64,000 nucleotides of DNA from CAVOGJ01 sp963700865 (lineage in GTDB: Bacteria > Planctomycetota > Planctomycetia > Pirellulales > Pirellulaceae). The translations under genes were made by a program, and so were the position numbers. Location of the stretch: NCBI GenBank assembly GCA_963700865.1, contig CAVOZC010000018.1, positions 1,662,790 through 1,726,789 on the forward strand. Direction: 5' to 3'. The notes below the pieces were generated by a model. The model did not search any database. It worked only from the letters and a program-made list of their open reading frames with translations, and was not told the DNA's origin. Position 1 is the stretch's first letter. Every line of letters begins with the position of its first letter. Below, piece after piece: positions 9,117 to 20,300 of the stretch.

Positions 9117-11168
9117 ATGTACGAGAGCTGGTTTCAATTCTCGGATCGCCCATTCGGTGCCGCGCCGAAACCGAAGCACTACTTTCCGGCGGCTGGCATG
9201 GAGGCGGCCTTGGAGAGCACTGGCAATTGCGTTCAGCGGAGCGCGGGGCCGGCGTTGGTCGTGGGAGATACCGGCACGGGAAAGACTCTCTTGTCGCTCT
9301 TGCTGCGGAAACGATTTGCTGAGGCGATCCCGGTAGCCCTGTTGAAGGGGACTTCCTGTCGCACGAACCGCGCGCTGCTCCAAAACGCGTTGTACGCGTT
9401 TGGGCTGCCCTACACGGAAACGGACGAGGGCCAAATGCGGCTGACCCTCACTGAGTTTCTCGGCCACCGAGCGTCGAGTGGAGCCGGTTGCCTGCTGATC
9501 GTGGACGAAGCCGATTGCCTGGAAATTCCTTCGCTCGAGGAACTCGCCGGTCTGAGCAACCTCACCGGAGACCAAGGCTGGTTTCTGAATTTGGTGCTGA
9601 TTGGCAGTGTCCGCCTGGAAGAGTCGCTGGGGATGCCGCAACTGGAGTCCCTGAATCAGCGCCTTGCGGCGCGGAACTATCTGACTCGTTGGACGCGGGC
9701 AGAGACGACCGGGTACATCACTGCCGAACTGCAACGCGTCGCCGGCGTCGCCGATCACGTGTTCGATGCCCAATCGCTACAACAGATTCATCAGGTTACC
9801 GACGGTATCCCGCGACTCGTGAATCAGCTGTGTGACCACACCTTGGTGCTCGCCGCCACGGCCCACATGACTCGGATCACGGCCCAGATCGTCAATGAAG
9901 CCTGGGCGGACTTGCAACAGCTGCCACCAAGACAGGTCGCGATTGGCGGTGCGAACGATCCGGTGATGGCTTTGTCGGCCGAAGGTCAGGCGCCAGCCCT
10001 GTCTCATTTCGCCGCCGAGATCGAATTCGGCACGCTCGACGATGATGTGGCCGGCACGGCATCTCAGGCCGTCGCCGCCTGGCATCAGCCAGAAGAGGAG
10101 GCCGCGGACCCATCGCTGCGGAGCGGGTCGCAACGCATGGACGGTCCCTCGGCTGCCGAACCACATGCCAGCGTGGATGACATCTCTTTGGATGAGCAAG
10201 TCGAGCGGATGCAAGAGCAAGTCGAACAGATGAACAGCGAGTTGGCACACGAACTGGAAGGAACCGAGGAGCTGTTTTCAGGCGATATCGTCTCGAGTGC
10301 GAAAGGCAGCTTCGAGGTTGATGCGACCGACATTTTTCCTGGTCCGATCGGTTGGACTGCCGAACCGCCCGACGAACAGGAAACGGCCGCTGCCTGGGAT
10401 GCGATCCCCGAGGGGGATGCGGCAGAGCCTGCCTCAACTTCGGCGGGCGCCGCTGCTCAGCCGACAAGCGGGGTCGACGAGCCATGTGACGAGCCATGCG
10501 ACGAGACGGCGCGCTTACCGATGGTCGAACGGCTCGACGCGGTGACAGCGGAGGAAGAAGCGTTCCCGGTGGCCGGCGGCATCGCCCCGGCGGCAGTGTC
10601 GCGGGCCAGTAATCCGTTTCTGGAGGAGTTTGCGGAGGAAGAGATTGTCTACCTTCGTAGCCCCGTCCTTTCTTCCGCCGGCGTCTGCCTGGGCCAAGTC
10701 GTGCTTACCGAAGAGGGCCAGTCGTTGAGGGAGATGATTCATGCCGTGCAGGGGGCGGCTTGGCAGGAGCGAGAGCGAGCTCGCATGGCAAGCGGCAACG
10801 GGTCGGCTGGTTTCCTCGACCCACCGTGGGTGGTAGCGGGGGGAGAACGCATGTCCGACGCTGACGAGCAATGGATGCCCTTCGGCGCTGCAAGCACGTC
10901 GGCGCACGGACAAGCGCAACCGATGACCGACGACGCGGAGCGCATGGCAAGCCCGATCGTGACCGACGCTGGCATCAGCCGGCTCGTCGCCGCCAGGCGA
11001 GCGGAAGTCCCCGAATCGAGAGAGCGACCGGCGACGCCCCGTGATTACACACCGCCCGGCGGTTCGGCAGGTCCAGATGCGGTCGTTCCTCGCGATGGTC
11101 GGACGTGCGCGGCCGGCAGGAAGGCGGGCAGGTTCAGCCGCCTGTTCACGCGGCTGAATGACCGGTAG
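9117..11168 (+). CDS. ExeA/GspA-like AAA ATPase with long acidic tail
   Basis: 683 residues. The first ~270 form an AAA module of the ExeA/MshM family: the opening YESWFQFSDRPFGAAPKPKHYF is typical, Walker A is GDTGTGKTLL, Walker B is LLIVDEAD, and the sensor/lid part reads QIHQVTDGIPRLVNQLCD. Such ATPases accompany exosortase-linked polysaccharide loci and type II secretion. The remaining ~400 residues are acidic, Glu/Ala/Pro-rich and probably disordered, with a short coiled coil (DEQVERMQEQVEQMNSEL) and a 12-base in-frame duplication giving DEPCDEPC. It lies between the Wzz-like and pseudo-kinase genes on the same strand, so an envelope-assembly role is inferred. Confidence 0.75.
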   Translation: MYESWFQFSDRPFGAAPKPKHYFPAAGMEAALESTGNCVQRSAGPALVVGDTGTGKTLLSLLLRKRFAEAIPVALLKGTSCRTNRALLQNALYAFGLPYTETDEGQMRLTLTEFLGHRASSGAGCLLIVDEADCLEIPSLEELAGLSNLTGDQGWFLNLVLIGSVRLEESLGMPQLESLNQRLAARNYLTRWTRAETTGYITAELQRVAGVADHVFDAQSLQQIHQVTDGIPRLVNQLCDHTLVLAATAHMTRITAQIVNEAWADLQQLPPRQVAIGGANDPVMALSAEGQAPALSHFAAEIEFGTLDDDVAGTASQAVAAWHQPEEEAADPSLRSGSQRMDGPSAAEPHASVDDISLDEQVERMQEQVEQMNSELAHELEGTEELFSGDIVSSAKGSFEVDATDIFPGPIGWTAEPPDEQETAAAWDAIPEGDAAEPASTSAGAAAQPTSGVDEPCDEPCDETARLPMVERLDAVTAEEEAFPVAGGIAPAAVSRASNPFLEEFAEEEIVYLRSPVLSSAGVCLGQVVLTEEGQSLREMIHAVQGAAWQERERARMASGNGSAGFLDPPWVVAGGERMSDADEQWMPFGAASTSAHGQAQPMTDDAERMASPIVTDAGISRLVAARRAEVPESRERPATPRDYTPPGGSAGPDAVVPRDGRTCAAGRKAGRFSRLFTRLNDR

Positions 11169-11218
11169 CCAGCGGGACGGTCGGGACGGGGCAAACACGA
11201 AGGAAGATCGAGGCAAGC

Positions 11219-12865
11219 ATGAATTTACGAGACGCGCTTCAGCGGACCGCGCGTGATGAGGATGATCGCGACGCCGGGGACGCGGCTGTCGGTTCTGCCG
11301 CCGCCGCATCGATCCGCACTACGCAGTCGTCGTCGTCGCGAAACGCGGTCCGCGCCGATGTTGATGACGCGGAGGCACGACAAATCGCCACGGTACTCGA
11401 AGCGATCGAACAGGTCACGGACGACTCGTCGCTCGTGGCGGGCGTCAACCGAAATCCGGCCGACTATAGTGACCCCTTCGTCGGTATTCCCGACGTGGAA
11501 GTAGGAATGCTACATACGAGCCTGCTGCCCCCCGAGCCGACAGACGCGTTGGAAGACGAAACACCGCCCGTCTTTTCCAGTCGCCTACGTCTGCTCGAAC
11601 CTTATTCCGTAAGTCCAGCGCTAAGCGATGGTCGGGAAATTCGCGACGAGACAGGACGGATTGTCGGCTATCAGCGCGTGGCGGACGGATATGGCGATCC
11701 GCTCAGCCCGAACACGGAAGCGACCGCCAGCGTAGGGCGGCCACGGGTCGACGAGCCGTTGCCCCCCGTGGAATCCGTGCTCGCGACAGACGGAACAGCA
11801 CCATTCCCTTCGTCCGAGGCCGACCCCCATGCCGACGCTGGCTCCGACGTCCAGCCGGATTTGTGGGACGACGCTCCAGACCAAAGCCCACCTGCGGCAG
11901 CGAACCTGGATTTGGCCTCCTTGTCGAGCGTCCAATGGGCCGGCGCGACCGTCTCGTCCGAGTCGCTGCGAGCCGTGGAGGATGCGGTGGCCTTCGCGCG
12001 AGCCAGTACGGCCGGACAAAAGACGGCCGGTTTGGAGCCGACTGAAATTCCGGACGTGGCAGCGGGCGAGCCGCAACCGGTGGTCGCAACGGACGCTGTG
12101 GTCGAGCCGCAGTTAACGGCCGATGCGGCACCGATCGTGGAAGCCGAGGCCATTGCCGAGCCCCAGCGGGTTGCCGAGCCATCGTCGTTGGTCGACGCGA
12201 CGACACGCTCCGCGGAGCCGGATGTGGGAATCGAGCCGAGTGCCTTCGAATCATCGATCGTGGCAGCTTTGCAAACGCCACGTGTGATGGCCCAGTATCG
12301 TGCCTTGTGGGAGGGGCTGCGGTCCGAAACCGAAGCGCATTCGTTGCGAATGTTCGGGCTGCTTTCGGTCGAGTACGAGCCACACCTGACGCAGACGGTG
12401 GGGCACCTGGCGGTGCTGCTCTCCAGGCATGAGGGTCTACATGTGCTGTTGGTCGACGCCAATCGGACACGCCGTTTGCTCTCAGGCTACTTCGGTCTCG
12501 AGGGTGTCGTCGGGCTCGCGGATGTCTGTGCACAGCAAGCGGCTTGGGATGAAGCGATCAGGCCCACATCGCACAGCAACATGTGCATTCTGCCCGCGGG
12601 GCGGACATTGCCCGACGCCGGTGAATTCCCCGCCGGGATGGTCCCGTCGCTTGTGGAGAAGTGGAAGGGCATGTTCGACGTCATTCTCGTCGACATCGGA
12701 GACCCCCAAGCCGGCTTTGCGGCGGAGATCTATCCCGCCTGCGACGCCAATTACGTGCTGATTCGGCTGGGCAAGACGCACCGCGACTTGGTCGATGACG
12801 TTGTGGCGGCCCTCACGGACGAAAACGTCGCGCTGCGGGGCTGTATTGTGACCAATGTGCCGTAG
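11219..12865 (+). CDS. BY-kinase-like (CpsD/CapB) protein lacking the P-loop
   Basis: 548 residues. Residues 1-360 are low-complexity, Pro/Glu/Ala-rich with repeated AEPQ-like units. From about 360 the fold of bacterial tyrosine kinases is recognisable: QYRALWEGLRSE, a beta strand, a helix, VLLVDANRTRRLLSGYFGL for the Walker A' region, GVVGLADVC, and VILVDIGDP for Walker B. The Walker A position reads SVEYEPHLTQT where active members have PGEGKST, and the second Walker A' Asp is Asn. There is no C-terminal tyrosine cluster; the protein ends CIVTNVP. It should not bind ATP in the usual way and is probably a regulatory pseudo-kinase partner of the Wzz-like protein. Confidence 0.7.
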   Translation: MNLRDALQRTARDEDDRDAGDAAVGSAAAASIRTTQSSSSRNAVRADVDDAEARQIATVLEAIEQVTDDSSLVAGVNRNPADYSDPFVGIPDVEVGMLHTSLLPPEPTDALEDETPPVFSSRLRLLEPYSVSPALSDGREIRDETGRIVGYQRVADGYGDPLSPNTEATASVGRPRVDEPLPPVESVLATDGTAPFPSSEADPHADAGSDVQPDLWDDAPDQSPPAAANLDLASLSSVQWAGATVSSESLRAVEDAVAFARASTAGQKTAGLEPTEIPDVAAGEPQPVVATDAVVEPQLTADAAPIVEAEAIAEPQRVAEPSSLVDATTRSAEPDVGIEPSAFESSIVAALQTPRVMAQYRALWEGLRSETEAHSLRMFGLLSVEYEPHLTQTVGHLAVLLSRHEGLHVLLVDANRTRRLLSGYFGLEGVVGLADVCAQQAAWDEAIRPTSHSNMCILPAGRTLPDAGEFPAGMVPSLVEKWKGMFDVILVDIGDPQAGFAAEIYPACDANYVLIRLGKTHRDLVDDVVAALTDENVALRGCIVTNVP

Positions 12866-12884
12866 CAACGACGGTCGAGGGGCG

Positions 12885-12890
12885 TATAAT
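12885..12890 (+). promoter_or_regulatory. Candidate -10 box for the epimerase gene
   Basis: TATAAT in the context CGTATAATC, 32 bases before ATG 12922. A near-identical context occurs before the UvrD-like gene (21411-21420). No clear -35 element is seen. Confidence 0.3.
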
Positions 12891-12921
12891 CACGACGTTC
12901 ATCCACTTGTGAGGCGTCAAC

Positions 12922-13866
12922 ATGCGAACCTTCTTAGTTACCGGCGGCGGCGGTTTTATCGGGTCGCATATCGCGACCGCGCTGGTGGAACGCGGTGACC
13001 GCGTGAAGGTGCTGGATAACTTCAGCACCGGTTTCGAGCATAATCTAAGCCACCTGGCCGGCAAGGTCGATATTCTTCGCGGCGACATCACCGATGCCGA
13101 GGCGGTATCGCTCGCCATGCAGGGCGTCGACTGTGTCTTTCACCAGGCAGCACTGGCGTCGGTACCACTCAGCGTGGAACGGCCGCTGGACACTAACGAA
13201 ACCTGCGTGACGGGCACGCTGATGGTGCTCGATCAGGCTCGACGCGCCGGCGTGCGGCGGGTGGTGTACGCGGCCTCGAGCAGTGCCTATGGGGATCAGC
13301 CATTCAGCTCGAAGCGCGAGACCGATTTGCCGGCCCCGTTGTCTCCCTACGCGGTGGCGAAGCTCGCCGGCGAATATTACTGTCAGGCCTTTTACCACAC
13401 CTATGGTCTGGAAACGGTCGGCATTCGCTATTTCAATGTATTTGGGCCGCGACAGGATCCGGACAGTCCTTATTCCGCGGTGATTCCGATCTTTATCACT
13501 CGGCTGCTCACGGGCAATCCGCCGATCATCTACGGTGACGGGCGGCAAACGCGCGACTTTACCTACATCGGCAACGTCGTGCACGGAAATCTGCTGGCGG
13601 CCGACGCACCGGGTGCGGTTGGAAAAGTGATCAATTTGGCGAATGGTCGCAGCACGAGTCTGCTCGAATTGATGGCCAACCTGAACGAGCTGCTGGGGAC
13701 CGACGTCCAACCCGTTTTCGAGCCGGCTCGGCCCGGAGACGTGCGGGACAGCATGGCCGACATTACAATGGCGCAAGCGTTATTGCGTTACGTTCCCCCC
13801 ACGGATTTTGAAGAAGGGCTGCGTTTGTCGATCGAGTATTACAAGCAACTCGTGGGCGTGGGGTAG
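12922..13866 (+). CDS. NAD-dependent sugar-nucleotide epimerase/dehydratase
   Basis: 314-residue extended SDR. It has the Rossmann glycine motif GGGGFIGSH, VLDNFSTG, the strand-5 serine region YAASSSAYG, and the catalytic pair YAVAKLAGE (YxxxK). Downstream are RYFNVFGPRQDP and YGDGRQTRDFTYI, which are typical of UDP-glucose/UDP-GlcNAc 4-epimerases and UDP-glucuronate decarboxylases. Length and motifs fit a WbpP/GalE-like enzyme; the substrate cannot be fixed from sequence alone. It follows the exopolysaccharide module by 56 bases and plausibly supplies its activated sugar. GTGAGG lies just before the start codon. Confidence 0.9.
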   Translation: MRTFLVTGGGGFIGSHIATALVERGDRVKVLDNFSTGFEHNLSHLAGKVDILRGDITDAEAVSLAMQGVDCVFHQAALASVPLSVERPLDTNETCVTGTLMVLDQARRAGVRRVVYAASSSAYGDQPFSSKRETDLPAPLSPYAVAKLAGEYYCQAFYHTYGLETVGIRYFNVFGPRQDPDSPYSAVIPIFITRLLTGNPPIIYGDGRQTRDFTYIGNVVHGNLLAADAPGAVGKVINLANGRSTSLLELMANLNELLGTDVQPVFEPARPGDVRDSMADITMAQALLRYVPPTDFEEGLRLSIEYYKQLVGVG

Positions 13867-13903
13867 AAGCGCCTGGCCACGAAATTTTATCGAGAAAAAA
13901 CCC

Positions 13904-14356
13904 ATGTCGATGCGTTCCCTGGTTGTACCGTTGTTCGCAGTCAGCGTGTTCGTCGGTTGCTCGACTTCGACCACGGAATCACCTCTCCAAACGACGAAAG
14001 CGGAAGCGATGACAAATGAGGTCGTTTATGCAACGGACTCCCTGGACACGGTGAAGCGGCGTGTCGCGGCGGGGGAAGCCATCCTGCTGGACGTGCGTTC
14101 CGAAGAGGAATGGAATGATTCCCACTTAACGATGGCCGAGTTTATTCCCACGTCGATTATTTGCGACGCGGAGAGCTGTGGTCCCGCCGTGTCGCGGCTC
14201 GACAAAGACAAAGACATCTACATCCACTGCAAGATTGGTGGCCGCGCCATGCGTTGCGGCGAGGTATTGGCCGCTCGAGGCTACAAGGCGTTGCCACTCC
14301 GCGTCAACTACGAGGAATTCGCCAAGGCGGGATTTCAAACGGCGGGCCGAGAGTAG
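13904..14356 (+). CDS. Rhodanese-domain lipoprotein
   Basis: ATG 13904 starts a lipoprotein signal: MRSLVVPLFAVSVFVGC with the lipobox cysteine. Residues 50-150 form one rhodanese domain: AILLDVRSEEEWNDSH, then the active-site loop HCKIGGRA, with the catalytic Cys and the CxxGxR pattern intact, then AMRCGEVLAARGYKAL. It is therefore probably an envelope-anchored sulfurtransferase or thiol-handling protein; the donor and acceptor are unknown. It starts 37 bases after the epimerase and may be transcribed with it. Confidence 0.85.
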   Translation: MSMRSLVVPLFAVSVFVGCSTSTTESPLQTTKAEAMTNEVVYATDSLDTVKRRVAAGEAILLDVRSEEEWNDSHLTMAEFIPTSIICDAESCGPAVSRLDKDKDIYIHCKIGGRAMRCGEVLAARGYKALPLRVNYEEFAKAGFQTAGRE

Positions 14357-14460
14357 TTGTCCGGTCAGCCCGGCCGTGTCGTCCAGTGGGAGCGGCGCCG
14401 GCGAGTCAGCATCTTAGGGCACCGATCGTTACGCCCACGACGCGGGAGGCGTTATGCCGT

Positions 14461-17089
14461 CTAACGCAAGCGAGTTGACTCGGGAGGGCGAGCGATCTGC
14501 TCCGATGCGTCCGCGGGAGCGTCGAACGCCGTCCAGACATGCGTATCATTCCGCAAGTCCCGCAGGTAGTCGGCGATCTGATGACTGATCCGTTCCTGGC
14601 GGATCGACTCCCGAATTTCGTCTTGCACCGTATCAAATTTCACGCGGCCCGCCTCTTCCCGTTCCAGCACCCTGATGATGTAGGCGCCCTGATCGTCTTG
14701 AATGATCTCTCCCAGTTGATTGACCGGTAGTCTGAAGATGGCTTCATCGACCGCCACCGAGCGGAGGGCTCCTCTGGTCGTCCAGTCGAAGCGACCGCCC
14801 TCATGGGCCCGCGGGCCTTGGGACCCGGCCCGAGCGACATCCGCAAAATCCGCCCCGCGGTAGACCTGATTACCCAGCCCGACGAGATGGGCCAGCGCCT
14901 GTTGCTTCGTTTCAAACTGACTCCAGCGGACCATCAGTTGCTCGAAGCGGGCCCGAGCCGGCTGCGAAAATTTTTCTGGATTACCATAATAGTTGGCGAG
15001 CAATTCCTCGTGCGAGATTTCGTCGTCGACGTCCAGGTTTTGGCGGACCATTTCTCGCCCCAGCACTTCCTCCATAAATAGCCGCTGTTGCTTCAATAGC
15101 GATGACCCCGACTTGCGCAATTGTGCATCGAGTTCCGCGGCGGTGGTGACTTGAGATTCCTTGAGGAGTTCCGGCAATTTCTTCTCATTGAAGACCGCGA
15201 ACACCCGGGTCTCGATATTCGGCAACTGATCGCGAGGAATCGAACGGAGAAAATCGAGATAGACCAGCTTGTTCTCGATGATTTTGGGAAGCATCTTCTC
15301 CATCAAGAATCTGTCGTTGTTCCTCGATCTGTTCCTCGGTCGCTTTGCCGACGTACGGCGCCAGCATCAGGTTGATCTGCCACAGGAGGTCGGCGGCCAG
15401 AATGCTCTGATCACCGACGATTGCCAGCACCCGCGATTCGACGTCCAATTGACCGGGTTGCCCCGTGTCAGAGTCGTCATCGGTCGTGGTCTCCGGACGA
15501 TCCGTTTCCAAGGCAAACGAAGGGACGCCCGCGGGCGTTTTGATTTCGGGGGGCGGGACCGAGTCGAAGGTTGCTCGCCCCGGTCGGATCAGCGATTCGA
15601 TCTCGGCCGCCTCATAGGCCTCGAGGCCTGCGTCTACGGTAGCGGGCGTGCTGAGGGTGCTGGCCGCCGACGGGGACGACGAGCCGGTCGAAGAGCTCGG
15701 CTGCGGAGATACCATGGCCTGCTGGGAGGGCGTGGGGGGCGACTTGGCTGGTGGCACGCCGGACGATGGAGGCCCGTTGTTGGCCAGTCGCAAGGCGGGT
15801 GGGGTGACGACGCGATTTTCGGCGCCGTAGGGAGGTCCGGCGGGCGCAGGCCGCTCCGTCGGCGCCGAAGCCGAATTGCTGGGGGACGGCGGCACGTATC
15901 CGGCGGGTGGACCCGCTGTGGTGGCCGGTGATGGCGACCCAGAAGGCCAGGTCGCCGGAACGTAGCCCGGCGAGTCGGTCGGAAAAGAACCACCGCTGGC
16001 GGGAGCCTGGCGCGTGGGGGCCGGCACCGCGGACACCGGCGGCGGATTTGCGTGGGGTGGTTGTGCGATGGACGGGGCGGTTGGCGAAAGCGGGGCGTGC
16101 GTGGGCCCGCCCGTGGGGTAGGCGGATGATGCTGGGGCGGCGACCGAGGTCGCTGGAGGTGTTCCCGCGATGGGCTGGGGCTCCGCATCCGCGGCGGTGG
16201 CGTTTTTGGCGGCAATCGCCTGCAGCTGCTCACTCCAACTTCGTCGCGAAGATTCGGCCGACCCGCTCGGCAAGAATTGGCGATCGTAATCGGGTTGTTG
16301 GCTGGGATCGAAGTAGGGCGAATTCTGGGTTGGCGACGGTGCGTTTCCGTTGGCTGCCTGGGAGTCAACGGCACCGTAGCTGGCGGACACCGCGCGTTCC
16401 GCGGGCGCCGCAACCGGCCAGCGGTTGGGGACGGGTTGGCTGCTGGCGTGGGTCGCTGCGGACGGCGGCGCCGCCACCGACCGGCGAGTCTGCGTCGCCT
16501 GTTGCTTTTCGTAGGCCTGCCGCAGGCGTTCGGCGAGCGGTGCCTGATGGTTATTATCGACCAGAGCTTGTTGATTCGTGATGGGGGGGGAAGCGGGGAT
16601 CGGCAAGGCGACGTCCTTTGACGTCACCGCCCCCGGGGGAAGGAAGGCGGCCGAACCGCTGTGTGAGTCAACGGGCGCAGGCCAGGGATAGGCCCGGGGA
16701 GCCACCGGCAAAGCCCGTTCGCCTGCTGCCGCGGCGGCCGAGGTGGCGGGTGGCGATCCTGTCTCGCCGCTCGGGCGGCCGGACAAGGCACGCTGCTGGT
16801 CGGTGCCGTACGCTGAGAAGGGGTCGCTGGCTGGTTCTTTCGCTTTTTTCTTGCCGAAGTGAAACGGCCAGCTGGGGGTCAACAATGACCAGCGTTTTTT
16901 TTCTTCTTGCCCGCGGCCGGTCGCCGGTTGGCTGGCCGTCGCCGCAGTCTGATCCGGGGTTTGGCCAGGCAGGTCCGCGCCCCCCATCATCAGGAGCGCG
17001 GAAAGGGTGAGCATGGTCGCCATGCGGTGCTGGCGGGATAAGCGGCAAATCAACGGGTAGGATGGGAGCGTGGGGCCGCTTTGGAACAT
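14461..17089 (-). CDS. Parvulin-type peptidyl-prolyl isomerase with Pro-rich N-terminus, frameshifted
   Basis: The upstream frame gives a signal-like segment (MATMLTLSALLMMGGA) and some 400 residues rich in Pro, Ala and Ser with almost no fold. A SurA-like part follows: ESRVLAIVGDQSILAADLLWQINLMLAPYVG. The frame changes near 15304-15312, in the segment between QRQI and MEKMLPKIIENK, and continues through helices to a parvulin domain (RAHEGGRFDWTTRGAL, LPVNQLGEIIQDDQGAYIIRVLERE). The shift amounts to one extra or two missing bases. Likely a periplasmic chaperone/isomerase. The start is uncertain: 17089 (MFQSG) is my choice, 17284 and the later MATML are possible. Confidence 0.75.
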
Positions 17090-17350
17090 GGCGTCAAGGA
17101 CTGCCCAGGCATTTCCGCGCTTGGCCCTGCGTACCAGCTGGGCAAGCCAGTCGATCAATCGTTGCGTCGGGGCAGGGGAGTGATGCACTATAGGCTCCGA
17201 ACAGGTCAGGTGGACCGGTCGCAGGCGGTAAACAACAGCAGGAACGTCGAACCAGGGTTGGCGACCGAGTCTCGCGTGCCGCATGTTTGCCGACAGGCCA
17301 CCGCAGTGCGTGAGAGCTCGGAGAAAAGTCGCGGGAGTATAGAAACGCGG

Positions 17351-20300
17351 CTAATCCAACTGCAACACTGATTTCACGTCCGCGATGACAGCGACCGGAT
17401 CACGGGCGTCGACTTGCAGCGGCATATAGATGCAGCGGTCGTCAACAATCCGCACGCGTTTGCCCCGCGACCTTGCCAATTGGGCGATTCTCGCGCGATC
17501 CGAGTACTCGCACACGACGTAGGTTTTGCCATCCTGGGTTTCCAGCCGAATCACCTCGATCTGCCAGACCGCCGCGTCGATCTTGAGCTCCGCCAGCGAT
17601 AGCAGTTGTAGCACCGGAGGGGGAGGGGGGCCGAAGCGATCGCTCAGTTCGGACTCGAACTGTCGCACGTCCGTCAGTGACTCGACACGTGACAGCCGGC
17701 GATAAAGATCGACTTTGTTTCGCAGGGCGGGCACATAGTCGTCCGGCAGGAGGGCCTCGCCCGGCAGGTCGATATTCACTTCCACCTTCAGTTTGGGCGG
17801 CATCCGCTTGAGGCGACGAACGGCCGCTTCCAGCAGGTCGCAGTAGAGTTCGTAGCCGATGGCCGCGATATGGCCGCTTTGTTGGGTTCCCAGCACGTTT
17901 CCAGCGCCGCGGAATTCCAGATCGCGCATGGCGATGGCGAATCCCGCGCCCATTTGGCTGAACTCCTCGATCGCCCGCAGCCGTTTCGCTGCTTGGGGAG
18001 TCACGTGTTTTTGCTTATCGACAAGCAGATAGCAATAGGCCCGGTGTTTGTAGCGTCCGACGCGTCCCCGCAGCTGATGCAGATCGGACAAGCCGTAATT
18101 GTCGGCCGCATCGATGAAGATCGTATTGGCGTTGGGAATGTCGAGGCCGCTTTCGACAATCGTGGTCGCCAACAGGATATCAAACTTTCCCGCCACAAAG
18201 TCCACCATCACCTCTTCCAGTTCGTGCTCGTGCATCTGGCCGTGGCCAACGCGAATGGTGGCTTCAGGGACAATTTCCTGCAGCTTGAGTCGTACTCGCG
18301 CGATGTCCTGAACACGGTTGTGGACAAAGTACACCTGACCGCCGCGATTGAGTTCGCGGAGTACCGCGGTCCGTATCAATTGGTCATCCCAGCGGGCAAC
18401 ACGCGTCTCGACGGCCACTCGTTCCTGCGGGGGTGTTTCCAGATTTGAAATGTCCCGCATTCCGGTGAGGGCCATATGGAGTGTGCGGGGGATGGGCGTC
18501 GCCGACATGGTGAGTACGTCCACGGTCGCCCGCAACGACTTGAGCCGCTCCTTCACTCCCACGCCGAATCGCTGTTCCTCGTCAATAATCAGGAGGCCCA
18601 GATTATTGAATTGAATATCCTTGGATGCGATCCGGTGCGTTCCGATCACGATATCGATCGTTCCATCACGGACTCCGCTCACGATCTCGCGCTCTTCGGC
18701 GGGCGCACAGAAGCGGCTGAGTCGGCCGATGGAAAAGGGAAATTCCGCCATCCGCTCCTTGAATGTGTGGTAATGCTGTTCGGCGAGAATGGTGGTGGGC
18801 ACGAGTACGGCGACTTGATAGCCATTGTCGACGGCCTTGAATGCGGCGCGGATGGCCACTTCGGTCTTGCCAAAGCCCACATCGCCGCACAGCAGCCGAT
18901 CCATGGGTGTCGGCTTGAGCATATCCTCCTTGATCGCTTCGATGGCGACCCGCTGATCGACCGTTTCCTCGTAGGGGAACGAGGCGTCAAACTCTTGCTG
19001 CCAGGCCGTATCGGGCAGGAAGGCGATGCCGGGTCGGGTAGCTCGTTCCGCTTGGACTTCCAGCAGCTCCGCGGCCATGTCGGTGACGGCCAGTTCCGCC
19101 GCTTTCCTTCGCTTTTGCCACTGCACGCCGCCAATTTTCGCCAGCCGCGGTCGTGCCTTGGTGGCGCCGACATACTTTTGTACCAGGTCAATCTTCGTGG
19201 CCGGCACGTAAACCCGCGTTCCTCCCGCAAACTCGATGGCGAGATGTTCCTCAATTTGATTCTCGCGTTTCAGCCTTTCCAATCCGCGGTAGCGGCCAAT
19301 CCCGTGAACAAGATGAACAACCAGATCGCCCTCGCGAAGGTCTAGAAAGCTGTCGATCTTCTTGCCGATGCGTCGGTGTACCTTGCGCTGGAGATCGGTC
19401 CGGCGAAAGAGTTCGGCACCGCCAAGCAACAGCGCTTGCTCACGCACCAGGTGAAAGCCGGCGTTCAGTCGTCCGGTGATGAAGTGCAGGCGTTCTTCCG
19501 TCACCAGCGACGTACCCGCGAAGATTTCCGTCAAGCGTTGCGATTCGGCCACCGTCTGGCAGACGAGGAAAACATGTTCTGTCGTGGCGGCTTGCTCCAG
19601 TTCGGTCTTCACTCGGGAAATCTCACCACTGAACCGTTCGACGGATTGTGCTGCCAGGCGGCAGTACGCTTCTCCCGTGCTGCTCGCCAGTCCCCACAGG
19701 CCGACGCGACCGAACGCTCCGACGCGTGCCATCGTGTCTCGCACGGCGAACAGCGTGTCTCCCGAGGACTGCTGCTGCGAATATCGCTGGCCTGCCTGTT
19801 CCAGATGTTGCGGTTCGACCAGCACAATCCAGGTTTCGGGTGCCAGATAACTCGTGAAATGATCGCGTCGCATTGCTGCACGCATGTCATTGTCGCCACC
19901 GGAGGGCAGGATGGTCATGTCGACCTGATCGAGAACTTCCAGGCTACGCTGCGTGGTGACATCGAAACGACGGAGCGATTCGATCTGATCATCAAACCAC
20001 TCGATCCGCACCGGATGGGTCGCGTCCGGAGGAAAGACGTCAACGATGCCGCCACGGCGAGCAAATTCACCTGGCAATTCGACACCACTTGTGCCGTGGA
20101 AACCGTGCCCTGCCAGCCAGCCCAGCAGTTCTTCCGCCGGCCAACGCATGCCGCTGATCAATTGGACCGTATTGGCTGCGACCGCGTCGGCTGGAGGGAC
20201 CGGTTGCAGCAGGCTCTGAATGCTCGACAGGATGAGGGGGCGTGCCGCCGACGTGCGGAGGATTTTCAACGTTCGGAGTCGGTCGCCGTAGATTTCATCG

